Part shown: positions 1-5,138 of the stretch, piece after piece
How the letters are laid out: each line of letters opens with the position of its first letter
Numbering within the stretch: the stretch's first letter is position 1
NCBI GenBank assembly: GCA_018897475.1
Contig: JAHIKS010000015.1
Coordinates: 1-5,342 of the forward strand
DNA from: Candidatus Altarchaeota archaeon
GTDB lineage: Archaea > Altiarchaeota > Altiarchaeia > IMC4 > QMZM01
Length of the DNA stretch: 5,342 bases
Direction of reading: 5' to 3'
The notes under the pieces: model-generated
The model's input: only the letters and a program-made list of their open reading frames with translations
What the model was told of the DNA's origin: nothing
Databases searched by the model: none
Translations under genes and position numbers: made by a program

Positions 1-436
1 CGCCACGAGGAAGTATGATGGGAGAAGGTATGGGCACAGGATAGAGGAGGTCTGCGGCGAGGAGGTGTTGCGGAGGATTCTTCTGGGCTCCTACATATCG
101 CAGAAGGAGTATTCCGGGAGGTACTACAGGAAGGCATTGCAGGCGAGGTCGGTGATTCGGAAGGAGCTTGAGTCTGCTCTGGGCAAGGTGGACGTGCTTG
201 CGGGGCCGGTAGTTCCCAAACTGCCCCATAAACTCGGAACAAAGATAGACGACCCAATGGTCATGTATGCCTATGACATCTTCACGGTGATTGCAAACCT
301 TGCAGGGATTCCCGCGGGCTCTGTTCCAGCAGGGAAGGTCGGCGGAATTCCCACAGGGCTGCAAGTGATAGGCAATGCGCTTGATGACCAGAAGGTCCTT
401 GATGTGATGTATGCATTTGAGCAGAATGGTTCTTGA
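1..436 (+). CDS. gatA: Glutamyl-/aspartyl-tRNA amidotransferase subunit A, C-terminal part (5' end outside window)
   Basis: GatA is the amidase subunit of the GatCAB complex. It releases ammonia from glutamine or asparagine so that mischarged Glu-tRNA(Gln) or Asp-tRNA(Asn) can be amidated in the cytoplasm. The reading frame is open from base 2 and ends at TGA 434-436, so about 144 C-terminal residues are visible. The internal GTG at base 65 is not the true start, because family-like sequence continues upstream (YDGRRYGHR). Recognisable blocks in order are YDGxRYGxR, GEEVLRRILLGSY, the YYRKALQAR helix, the NLAGIPAGSVPAG strand and GIPTGLQVIG near the end. The Ser-cisSer-Lys catalytic residues of this family lie in the missing N-terminal half and cannot be checked. 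The segment between YDGRRYGHR and GEEV is only five residues, shorter than I expect for GatA. The 3' end overlaps the next gene by 11 bases, which suggests co-transcription. The family call is firm; the partner subunits are not in view. Confidence 0.93.
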   Translation, partial: ATRKYDGRRYGHRIEEVCGEEVLRRILLGSYISQKEYSGRYYRKALQARSVIRKELESALGKVDVLAGPVVPKLPHKLGTKIDDPMVMYAYDIFTVIANLAGIPAGSVPAGKVGGIPTGLQVIGNALDDQKVLDVMYAFEQNGS

Positions 437-1271
437 ATCAATAGTCAGGCCATCGAAGATGGAAAAGAAGCCAGGGGAGATGCTCTGGGTAGGGTTCTTT
501 TACTCATCGCTGGGGCTGTTGCTTGCAAGCGTTGTTCTTGGAAACTATGCGAGTATCTCTGCCGTCTTCATAACCGCAATACCGCTGATAGTGATAATGT
601 ACAACACGGTAAAGTACGAGGAGTCCAAGGATGATCAGATTCAGAATGAGAGGTTCCTGCTAAAGGAGCACGGCAAGGCCCTCTCCCTTTTCATGTTCCT
701 CTTTATCGGGATGCTTATCTCCTATTCTCTCTGGTTTGTCGTGCTTCCGGAGGATCAGGTGGAAAGGCTCTTCGATTTTCAGCTTGAGATAATAAATTCA
801 GTCAACCCCGATGCGGTGGGGAATTTCAGCAACCCAGAGGGTGCCTTTGCAATGATTCTCCTGAATAACTTCAGGGTCCTCTTCTTCTGCGTCCTGTTCT
901 CCTTCCTCTATGGTGCGGGGGCTATCTTTATCCTCACGCTGAATGCCTCCGTAATTGGAGTCGTTGTTGGCTTTACCATAAGGAGGTCGCTGTCGCTCCA
1001 TGGCAGCCTGGAAGGAAGTGCTCTGGCCGGCTATCTTAGTGCATTCCCTGTAAGCCTTGCCTACATGATTCATGGAATTCCAGAAATAGCGGCATACTTC
1101 CTTGGAGCTCTTGGAGGAGGCATAATATCAGTGGCTGTTGTGAACCATAGCATCAGAAGCAAAGAATTCAGGCACGTCCTTGTGGATTCTTTGGATTTGG
1201 TCGTAGTCTCTGTCCTTCTTTTGGTGGTTGCCGCCCTCATTGAGGTCTTTGTAAGCCCTCTATTCATCTGA
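426..1271 (+). CDS. SpoIIM/DUF95-family polytopic membrane protein
   Basis: This is a 281-residue membrane protein resembling stage II sporulation protein M (DUF95). In spore-forming bacteria SpoIIM helps septal peptidoglycan remodelling; archaeal members have no established function. I count about seven hydrophobic segments near residues 19-39, 42-62, 85-107, 149-171, 174-184, 217-238 and 255-278. The family-like H-G-x-P-E signature is at residues 215-219, at the start of the sixth segment. A basic, hydrophilic loop (EESKDDQIQNERFLLKEHGK) follows the second segment. I chose ATG 426 over the in-frame ATG 411 because MVLES is, as I recall, the usual N-terminus of archaeal relatives, and it reduces the overlap with gatA from 26 to 11 bases. 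Neither start has a clear Shine-Dalgarno, so translational coupling to gatA is likely. The gene ends one base from the convergent KaiC-like gene, leaving no room for separate terminators. Membrane location is firm; the role is unknown. Confidence 0.85.
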   Translation: MVLESIVRPSKMEKKPGEMLWVGFFYSSLGLLLASVVLGNYASISAVFITAIPLIVIMYNTVKYEESKDDQIQNERFLLKEHGKALSLFMFLFIGMLISYSLWFVVLPEDQVERLFDFQLEIINSVNPDAVGNFSNPEGAFAMILLNNFRVLFFCVLFSFLYGAGAIFILTLNASVIGVVVGFTIRRSLSLHGSLEGSALAGYLSAFPVSLAYMIHGIPEIAAYFLGALGGGIISVAVVNHSIRSKEFRHVLVDSLDLVVVSVLLLVVAALIEVFVSPLFI

Positions 1272-1272
1272 A

Positions 1273-2001
1273 TCAGAACTGCGCCGGCTCGAAGATGCTC
1301 TCCCCCGGGAAGACGGTCATGCCCTCGCCGGTTATCTTCATGGGCCTCGTGGCCCTGTCGAAGCCGCTCCCCCTGAATTTTTCAACCGATATTGCGCTGA
1401 TTCTCTCGCCCTTGCTCTCTATCTTGTGCAGCTTTATCACTCCTGATGCAAGGAACTCCTCCATCTGCACCTCGCTGTTGTGCATGTAGGATTCGCTGGT
1501 AAGGAGGGTGGTACATTCGACCTTTGTAAGAAAATTCATAAGGGACAGCAGTTCTCTCCTGACGTTTAATTCCTTGTCGTAGAGCATCCTGACGCTCGTT
1601 ATCGAGTCTATGACGAGTCTCTTTGGCCTGTAGGTTTTGAGCTTCTCTTCAATTACCTTAACGAGGTTTATTACGGTAAACTCCGGTCTTGAAACGGCCT
1701 TGTCCGTCTTGAGGACCCACTTTTCACTGCCCAGGTCCTGCATGGTGTCCATGATTCTAAGCCTGGCAAGGTCCCATCCAAAGACCGCCATGTCCTGTCT
1801 CAGGTGGTCTGCATTCTCCTCAAGCGATATGTAGAGGCCCTTCTCATTCTTCTTCAAACCATCAAGAAGGAAGTGCATGCAGAGGATTGTCTTTCCTGCG
1901 CCAGGGCCTCCGGCTACCAGGTATGGCCTTCCTTTTATAAGACCGCCACTGAGAATCTCGTCAAGCCCCGGAACTCCGGTCGATACCCTTTCTAGTTCCA
2001 T
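1273..2001 (-). CDS. Single-domain KaiC/RAD55-like ATPase
   Basis: This is a 242-residue, single KaiC-type RecA-fold ATPase. The N-terminus has the family pattern TGVPGLDEILSGGL (residues 8-21), followed by Walker A GGPGAGKT (31-38). The paired glutamates E61-E62 in SLEE correspond to the catalytic glutamates of KaiC. Walker B is RLVIDSIT (128-135), and the C-terminal block FRGSGFDRATRP resembles the KMRGTxHD region of archaeal KaiC-like proteins. The length matches one KaiC domain, not the double-domain cyanobacterial clock protein. All nucleotide-binding residues look intact, so it is probably active, perhaps as an oligomeric ATPase or signalling switch; its partner is not evident. An ArlH (FlaH) role is a less likely alternative, because no archaellum genes are nearby. 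The start at ATG 2001 immediately precedes the conserved ELERVSTG block. No Shine-Dalgarno is properly spaced, and a TATA-like box about 30 bases upstream fits a leaderless or short-leader mRNA. Confidence 0.88.
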   Translation of the reverse strand: MELERVSTGVPGLDEILSGGLIKGRPYLVAGGPGAGKTILCMHFLLDGLKKNEKGLYISLEENADHLRQDMAVFGWDLARLRIMDTMQDLGSEKWVLKTDKAVSRPEFTVINLVKVIEEKLKTYRPKRLVIDSITSVRMLYDKELNVRRELLSLMNFLTKVECTTLLTSESYMHNSEVQMEEFLASGVIKLHKIESKGERISAISVEKFRGSGFDRATRPMKITGEGMTVFPGESIFEPAQF

Positions 2002-2028
2002 ATCTCTAATAAGAATTACCTTTGTCTG

Positions 2029-2037
2029 ATATAAATA
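2029..2037 (-). promoter_or_regulatory. TATA-like box for the KaiC-like gene
   Basis: On the minus strand this reads TATTTATAT, close to the archaeal TATA consensus, preceded by the purine-rich TAGAAGA that could act as a BRE. Counting about 26 bases from its centre puts transcription start near base 2007, a few bases before the ATG at 2001. It lies inside the 12-base near-palindrome GATATAAATATC (2028-2039). Its presence in the thpR-kaiC gap suggests the ATPase can be transcribed independently of thpR. This is inferred from sequence and spacing only. Confidence 0.4.
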
Positions 2038-2041
2038 TCTT

Positions 2042-2590
2042 CTATTTGAACCGGGTTTCGTGAATTACTGAATACTGCGAGCCTCTGGGACTCAGCCTGC
2101 TCTGCATAAGCTCTATTCTGTCGGCTTTGAAGCTGCCGAAGTCCCTGGCTGAATTCTTCTGGAGGATATCCCTTAACTCTTCCTTCTTTTTCAGGAATTT
2201 CACTCTTGCTATTGTTAGGTGGGGGTGGAAATTTTTGTCTTTTTTGAAGTTCAGTTCATTTAGTTTCCGGTCAATCTCTGAATGGATTGTGGTAATCCTG
2301 TCGGCTCCCTCCCCCATCCCGACCCAGATTACTCTGATGTAATTCATGTTTGGGAAGGTGCCGACCCCCTTGAGGGATATGTCGAAGCCCTGTAGGTCAG
2401 AAAGGAATTCTAATCTTTTAGTTATATCAGAAATTTTATCTTCATCAACTTCGCCCAGGAACTTCATAGTGAGGTGAATATTCTCCGGCTTTACCAGGGT
2501 TAGCTTGCCGAGGTCTTTGATGTTTTCCTGAATCTCAACCATTCCCTCCTTCAGCTCATCGGGGCATGGGATTGCTATAAAGGCTCTCAT
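2042..2590 (-). CDS. thpR: RNA 2',3'-cyclic phosphodiesterase (2H phosphoesterase, ThpR/LigT family)
   Basis: This is a 182-residue member of the 2H phosphoesterase superfamily. The family hydrolyses 2',3'-cyclic phosphate RNA ends to 2'-phosphates and in some members joins tRNA halves through a 2'-5' bond in vitro. The two signature HxT motifs are present: H39-L40-T41 in the block NIHLTMKFLGEV, and H124-L125-T126 in FHPHLTIAR. The N-terminus MRAFIAIPCPDEL and length (family about 175-190) are typical, so the ATG at 2590 is well supported. The tail LMQSRLSPRGSQYSVI is also characteristic. The stop (TAG 2044-2042) lies 40 bases upstream of the KaiC-like start on the same strand, so the two could share a transcript. 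The 5' end faces the NAC gene across 44 bases. A weak T/A-rich stretch at 2613-2621 (minus TTATTATTA) could be its TATA box, giving a nearly leaderless message. Both catalytic motifs are intact. The natural RNA substrate cannot be inferred. Confidence 0.93.
   Translation of the reverse strand: MRAFIAIPCPDELKEGMVEIQENIKDLGKLTLVKPENIHLTMKFLGEVDEDKISDITKRLEFLSDLQGFDISLKGVGTFPNMNYIRVIWVGMGEGADRITTIHSEIDRKLNELNFKKDKNFHPHLTIARVKFLKKKEELRDILQKNSARDFGSFKADRIELMQSRLSPRGSQYSVIHETRFK
2574..2583 (+). promoter_or_regulatory. Possible TATA box for the NAC-glmS transcript
   Basis: GCTATAAAGG lies inside the first codons of thpR on the opposite strand. Transcription would start about 26 bases on, near 2605, giving a leader of about 30 bases that includes the GTGAT Shine-Dalgarno-like site before the NAC start. 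The TATA match is only moderate and no clear BRE is seen, so this is tentative. Confidence 0.3.
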
Positions 2591-2624
2591 GTTAATTCTT
2601 AATTCCTTAGAGATAATAATAAGT

Positions 2625-2629
2625 GTGAT
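2625..2629 (+). promoter_or_regulatory. Shine-Dalgarno-like site that decides the NAC start
   Basis: GTGAT can pair with the 3' end of archaeal 16S rRNA (the GGTGATC part of the complement). It lies five bases before ATG 2635. A TTG start at 2629 would overlap this site and lack any spacing, so it favours ATG 2635. Confidence 0.45.
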
Positions 2630-2634
2630 TGAAA

Positions 2635-2979
2635 ATGTTCCCAGGCAACATGAATCCGAAGCAGATGAAGCAGATGATGAAGAGGATGGGCATCAAGGTA
2701 GAGGACATTGATGCGAATATTGTCGTAATCCACGGTCCTGACAAGGAGATTATAATCGAGGACCCCGAGGTCTCGAAGACAGTCATACAGGGACAGGAGA
2801 TGTACAACATCATGGGCGGCAGAGTGAAGGAAGAGGAAGTTGAGGCAGATGTTAAGATTGAGGACGAGGATGTAACGATGGTCGCGGAGCAGGCAGGAGT
2901 CACTGAGGATGAGGCGAAGGCTGCCCTGGAAGAGGCCGGCGGCGATATTGCTGCCGCAATAATGAAACTGAAGGGCTGA
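2635..2979 (+). CDS. nac: Archaeal nascent polypeptide-associated complex protein (NAC alpha-type)
   Basis: This is a 114-residue archaeal NAC, which acts as a homodimer at the ribosome exit tunnel, contacting nascent chains in the cytoplasm. The N-terminus MFPGNMNPKQMKQMMKRMG is the archaeal NAC hallmark. The NAC beta-barrel follows at about residues 22-62 (DIDANIVVI, KEIIIEDPEVSK, QGQEMYNIMG). An acidic linker lies near residues 65-79. A C-terminal UBA domain covers about 79-113, with the pattern VTMVAEQAGVTEDEAKAALEEAGGDIAAAI typical of UBA helices. ATG 2635 is preferred to TTG 2629 because family members start with MFPG and a GTGAT site is correctly placed. The length is normal. glmS starts two bases after the stop, so the two are almost surely co-transcribed. 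The gene runs divergently from thpR. The family call is firm; no key part seems missing. Confidence 0.95.
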   Translation: MFPGNMNPKQMKQMMKRMGIKVEDIDANIVVIHGPDKEIIIEDPEVSKTVIQGQEMYNIMGGRVKEEEVEADVKIEDEDVTMVAEQAGVTEDEAKAALEEAGGDIAAAIMKLKG

Positions 2980-2981
2980 GT

Positions 2982-4760
2982 ATGTGCGGGATAGCTGGCT
3001 ACATCGGAGAGGGCAAAGCACAGAGTATTCTATTTGAGATGCTGAAAAGGCTTGAGTACAGGGGCTATGATTCTGCAGGAATTGCGTGCATCTCTGAAGG
3101 AAGGATAGTCGTCTCCAAGGATAAAGGCACGGTGGATGAGGTCGGGAAGAAGATGAACTCCAAGAAGATTCCCGCAAAGTTAGGTATTGCACATAACCGC
3201 TGGGCTACGCACGGAATTCCCTCGCACGACAATGCCCACCCCCACCAGGACTGCAGCCAGAATTTTACCGTCGTTCATAACGGGATTATAGAGAACTACA
3301 AGGACCTGAAGGAAGAATTGCTGCAACAGGGGCATGAATTCAGGTCCGATACGGATACAGAGGTTATCCCCCACCTCATAGAGGAGTTCTACAAGGAAGA
3401 GAAAAACTTCGAATCCTCATTCGTCAAGGCTATTGGGAAGCTAAGAGGCAGCTTTGCAATCGCTGCTATCTCTCCCGATGAGTCTGACAAGATTCTTGTA
3501 GCCAGAAAGGAGAGCCCCCTCATCATAGGCCTCGGCAATGGGGAGAATTTCATTGCCTCGGATACTCCAGCGGTAATTCCCTACACCAAGAAGATAATCA
3601 TTCTGGACGACTTCGACTATGGGATTGTTTCTAAGGACTCGGTCCTGCTAAAGGATCTCCAGACAGGGGATGAGTTGAACAAGGACGTCCAGACGGTTGA
3701 GTGGAGCCTAAAGGAGGCAGAGAAGGAGGGCTATGAGCACTTCATGCTCAAGGAGATATTCGAGGAGCCCAACGCCGTTAGAAATGCGCTGAAGGGAGCC
3801 GAGGAAATCAGGAAGGTTGCAGCAAAGCTGAAGAAATACGAGAGAATCTATCTCGTTGCATGCGGCACCGCATCCTATGCAGGACTGGTTGGAAAGTACC
3901 TCCTTGAGAGGTTCGGAATTCCGGCAGATGCAATAACCGCGTCAGAATTCAGGTATTCCACGATAAACACGCTGGATGATAAATGCGCTGTAATCCTCAT
4001 CTCGCAGTCCGGGGAGACCGCAGATACCATAGCGAGCGCAAAGGGGGCAAAGGAGAAGGGGGCCTACCTTGCATCGATAGTGAATGTTGTGGGTTCAACA
4101 CTGACAAGGATTTCCGATGACGTAATCTATACATACTCGGGCCCGGAGATTGCGGTCGCCTCGACGAAGGCCTACCTCGGGCAGCTTGTCTCCGTTACGA
4201 TGCTGAGCTTGTTTCTCGCGAGGGAGAATGATGGCATTACAGAGGAGTACATGAACGAGATTCTCGATGATTTGAACGGACTTCCTGATAAAATCCAATC
4301 CATTCTCAACGAGGAAAAAGAAATAAAGAATCTAGCCGATAAGCTGGCGAAGAAGAACATCTTCTTCTATATCGGGAGGAGGCTGAACTATCCCACCGCC
4401 CTTGAGGGTGCGCTGAAGATAAAGGAGATAAGCTACGTTCATGCGGAGGCCTATCCTGCAGGGGAGTTGAAGCACGGTCCCCTGGCACTGCTGGAGAAGG
4501 GCGTCCCTGTGATAGCGATAAAGCCCAATGACGACTTGGCCGAGAAGATGGAGAGCAACATAGAGGAGGCGAAGGCGAGGGAGGCTACAGTCCTGGTTGT
4601 TGGAGAGGGGGGTGATCTGAAGGTCCCTGTCATCGACCCGCTGCTGTCACCGATTCTGTACATAGTCCCGCTGCACCTTCTTGCGTACCATATTTCCAAT
4701 GCGAAGGGCTTGGACCCTGACAAGCCACGTAACTTAGCAAAGAGTGTGACCGTGGAGTAG
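2982..4760 (+). CDS. glmS: Glutamine--fructose-6-phosphate aminotransferase (isomerizing)
   Basis: GlmS converts fructose-6-phosphate and glutamine to glucosamine-6-phosphate and glutamate, the first committed step towards UDP-GlcNAc and glycoconjugates. The protein has 592 residues (E. coli 609). It opens MCGIAGYIG, where Cys2 becomes the N-terminal nucleophile after Met removal, which fixes ATG 2982. The class II glutaminase domain (about 2-215) shows R73-W74-A-T76-H77-G, H99-N100-G101 (oxyanion hole) and SDTDTE at 122-127. The first SIS domain has ACGTAS (293-298), SQSGET (341-346) and STK (394-396). The second has YIGRRLNYPTALEGALK (from 463), K479, E482 and H498 matching the isomerase catalytic residues, and ends DPDKPRNLAKSVTVE with catalytic-type K587. 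HNRW replaces the more common HTRW at residue 72. GAAGGG (2970-2975) is a plausible Shine-Dalgarno inside the end of the NAC gene. The last codons use CGT, the only one among 18 arginine codons. It looks fully functional. Confidence 0.97.
   Translation: MCGIAGYIGEGKAQSILFEMLKRLEYRGYDSAGIACISEGRIVVSKDKGTVDEVGKKMNSKKIPAKLGIAHNRWATHGIPSHDNAHPHQDCSQNFTVVHNGIIENYKDLKEELLQQGHEFRSDTDTEVIPHLIEEFYKEEKNFESSFVKAIGKLRGSFAIAAISPDESDKILVARKESPLIIGLGNGENFIASDTPAVIPYTKKIIILDDFDYGIVSKDSVLLKDLQTGDELNKDVQTVEWSLKEAEKEGYEHFMLKEIFEEPNAVRNALKGAEEIRKVAAKLKKYERIYLVACGTASYAGLVGKYLLERFGIPADAITASEFRYSTINTLDDKCAVILISQSGETADTIASAKGAKEKGAYLASIVNVVGSTLTRISDDVIYTYSGPEIAVASTKAYLGQLVSVTMLSLFLARENDGITEEYMNEILDDLNGLPDKIQSILNEEKEIKNLADKLAKKNIFFYIGRRLNYPTALEGALKIKEISYVHAEAYPAGELKHGPLALLEKGVPVIAIKPNDDLAEKMESNIEEAKAREATVLVVGEGGDLKVPVIDPLLSPILYIVPLHLLAYHISNAKGLDPDKPRNLAKSVTVE
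4725..4760 (+). other. attTn7-like conserved 3' end of glmS
   Basis: These 36 bases encode PRNLAKSVTVE plus stop. This is the same part of glmS that Tn7-type elements recognise (by TnsD) in bacteria before inserting just downstream. From memory the bases are about two-thirds identical to the E. coli site. The similarity mostly follows from protein conservation. No transposition genes are visible in the 582 bases beyond. It is listed as a potential target site only. Confidence 0.3.
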
Positions 4761-5003
4761 ATGTTAGGTCCGGTGAATTCCTCTGCTTTAGGCGGTGAAT
4801 TCCCCGGTGTAGTGCCTAACTTCTGGCAAACAAGTATTTCTAGCATAGCAAGGCATTTACTTAGTATAGATAAGCATTTGTCGAGTATAGCTAGAAGTTT
4901 ACATTACATCAAAAACACCGCAATCACCAGCAGCGTAACCGCAATTATGTTAAGGGTGCAGTGTTTGCAGGTCCATCTGAACTGCTCCCTGAGTATCACA
5001 TGA
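4761..5003 (+). CDS. Possible small heptad-repeat protein (doubtful)
   Basis: A frame opening right after the glmS stop gives up to 80 residues. Its middle carries three heptads, S-I-A-R-H-L-L, S-I-D-K-H-L-S and S-I-A-R-S-L-H, then YIKN, at about residues 28-52. I and L recur at fixed spacing and differences between units are synonymous or conservative (AGC/AGT for Ser, AGG/AAG/AGA for Arg/Lys, TTA/TTG for Leu). That pattern is expected of a translated amphipathic helix or coiled coil. Against it, the first 17-20 codons lie on a strong hairpin. The last 100 bases are antisense to the 3' end of the better supported membrane-protein gene, and no proper ribosome site is seen. GTG 4812 (63 residues) is an alternative start. 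Codons TTA, ATA and AGT are more frequent than in neighbouring genes, hinting at a different origin. I do not recognise a family. It could be a remnant. Confidence 0.28.
   Translation: MLGPVNSSALGGEFPGVVPNFWQTSISSIARHLLSIDKHLSSIARSLHYIKNTAITSSVTAIMLRVQCLQVHLNCSLSIT
4763..4820 (+). repeat. Long imperfect hairpin just after glmS
   Basis: The RNA can fold into one interrupted stem. GTTAGG (4763-4768) pairs with CCTAAC (4815-4820), extended by a T-G wobble. CCGG (4770-4773) pairs with CCGG (4804-4807). GAATTC (4775-4780) pairs with GAATTC (4797-4802) after one mismatch. A short top helix, CTGC with GGCGG bases, closes a TTTAG loop (4787-4791). One six-base bulge, TGTAGT, lies on the 3' side. About 21 pairs in 58 bases, with 16 of them Watson-Crick in the three main arms, is much more than chance would give. 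No T-tract follows, so it is not a standard terminator. It may stabilise the 3' end of the glmS mRNA, be a structured RNA, or be the end of a small palindromic mobile element. Confidence 0.55.
4771..4803 (+). repeat. 11-base direct repeat within the hairpin
   Basis: CGGTGAATTCC occurs exactly at 4771-4781 and again at 4793-4803, a start-to-start distance of 22 bases. Because the core GAATTC is its own complement, the two copies also pair with each other in the hairpin. The exactness suggests a recent duplication or a pair of protein-binding sites. Confidence 0.6.
4842..4904 (+). repeat. Three degenerate 21-base tandem repeats
   Basis: Units are 4842-4862, 4863-4883 and 4884-4904, each beginning AG(C/T)ATAG and with TTT at positions 15-17. 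By eye, pairwise identities are 13, 12 and 15 of 21 bases for units 1-2, 2-3 and 1-3. The period equals seven codons, and in the + frame starting at 4761 the units translate to similar heptads. The last base falls on the stop codon of the convergent membrane-protein gene. They could be coding heptads or iteron-like binding sites. The codon-wise pattern of differences favours coding ancestry. Confidence 0.5.
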
Positions 5004-5137
5004 ATGGCGAGCATGTATCCTGGGGCGGCAATTATTATCGGATTGGGGTATTTTCCCCGCATGGCCGAGATTATCGCAATCAGGAACATGCAGATTCCAG
5101 TCGTTGCCGCGATTTTGGTCTCCTTTCTCAGTTTCAT
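4904..5137 (-). CDS. Small three-helix membrane protein with a CxxC motif, unknown function
   Basis: This 77-residue protein is one I do not recognise. A basic N-terminus (K2, R4, K5, K8) precedes hydrophobic segments at about 9-26, 33-49 and 62-76. The linker between the second and third holds R50, R54 and C57-K58-H59-C60. By the positive-inside rule the N-terminus and the CKHC loop would face the cytoplasm and the short RGKYPNP loop the outside. The CxxC could bind a metal or be a redox pair; nothing else shows which. ATG 5137 lies one base after the stop of the upstream metallohydrolase gene on the same strand. That strongly supports it as a real, translationally coupled gene despite its size and weak Shine-Dalgarno. 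It converges on glmS across 143 bases. The stop is TAA (4906-4904). Confidence 0.7.
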   Translation of the reverse strand: MKLRKETKIAATTGICMFLIAIISAMRGKYPNPIIIAAPGYMLAIHVILREQFRWTCKHCTLNIIAVTLLVIAVFLM

Positions 5138-5138
5138 C

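Noticed and set aside
411..425. Upstream ATG at 411 as the start of the SpoIIM-like protein
   Set aside because: It adds five residues not typical of the family and increases the overlap with gatA; ATG 426 gives the familiar N-terminus.
980..1053. Perfect AAGGAGGT followed by ATG 1000 inside the SpoIIM-like gene
   Set aside because: Spacing is 12 bases and the frame stops after 17 codons, so it is coincidence from Arg-Arg codons.
798..1073. Minus-strand open frame of 91 residues inside the SpoIIM-like gene
   Set aside because: It is a shadow of the opposite coding frame; the composition is Glu/Arg-rich and resembles no family.
2599..3192. A long open frame of 197 residues on the minus strand
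   Set aside because: It lies wholly antisense to the NAC gene and the start of glmS, both certain genes, and its translation is low-complexity Leu/Ser/His-rich with no recognisable domain.
4763..4820. The foldback as a classical transcription terminator of glmS
   Set aside because: No T-run follows on either strand, and archaeal termination depends mainly on T-rich tracts, so this role is not supported.
4451..4846. Minus-strand open frame of 131 residues across the glmS end
   Set aside because: Most of it is the reverse complement of the conserved PRNLAKSVTVE region and upstream glmS codons, a known type of false call.
4761..4903. A tRNA gene or CRISPR array in the gap after glmS
   Set aside because: The foldback has no T-loop GTTCRA motif and is too short for a cloverleaf; the 21-base units are degenerate and have no spacers.
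4785..5003. Actual Tn7-type transposon end in the gap
   Set aside because: No TGT-ended inverted repeat could be matched with the 21-base units, and no Tns-like genes occur in the window; only the target-like glmS end is supported.
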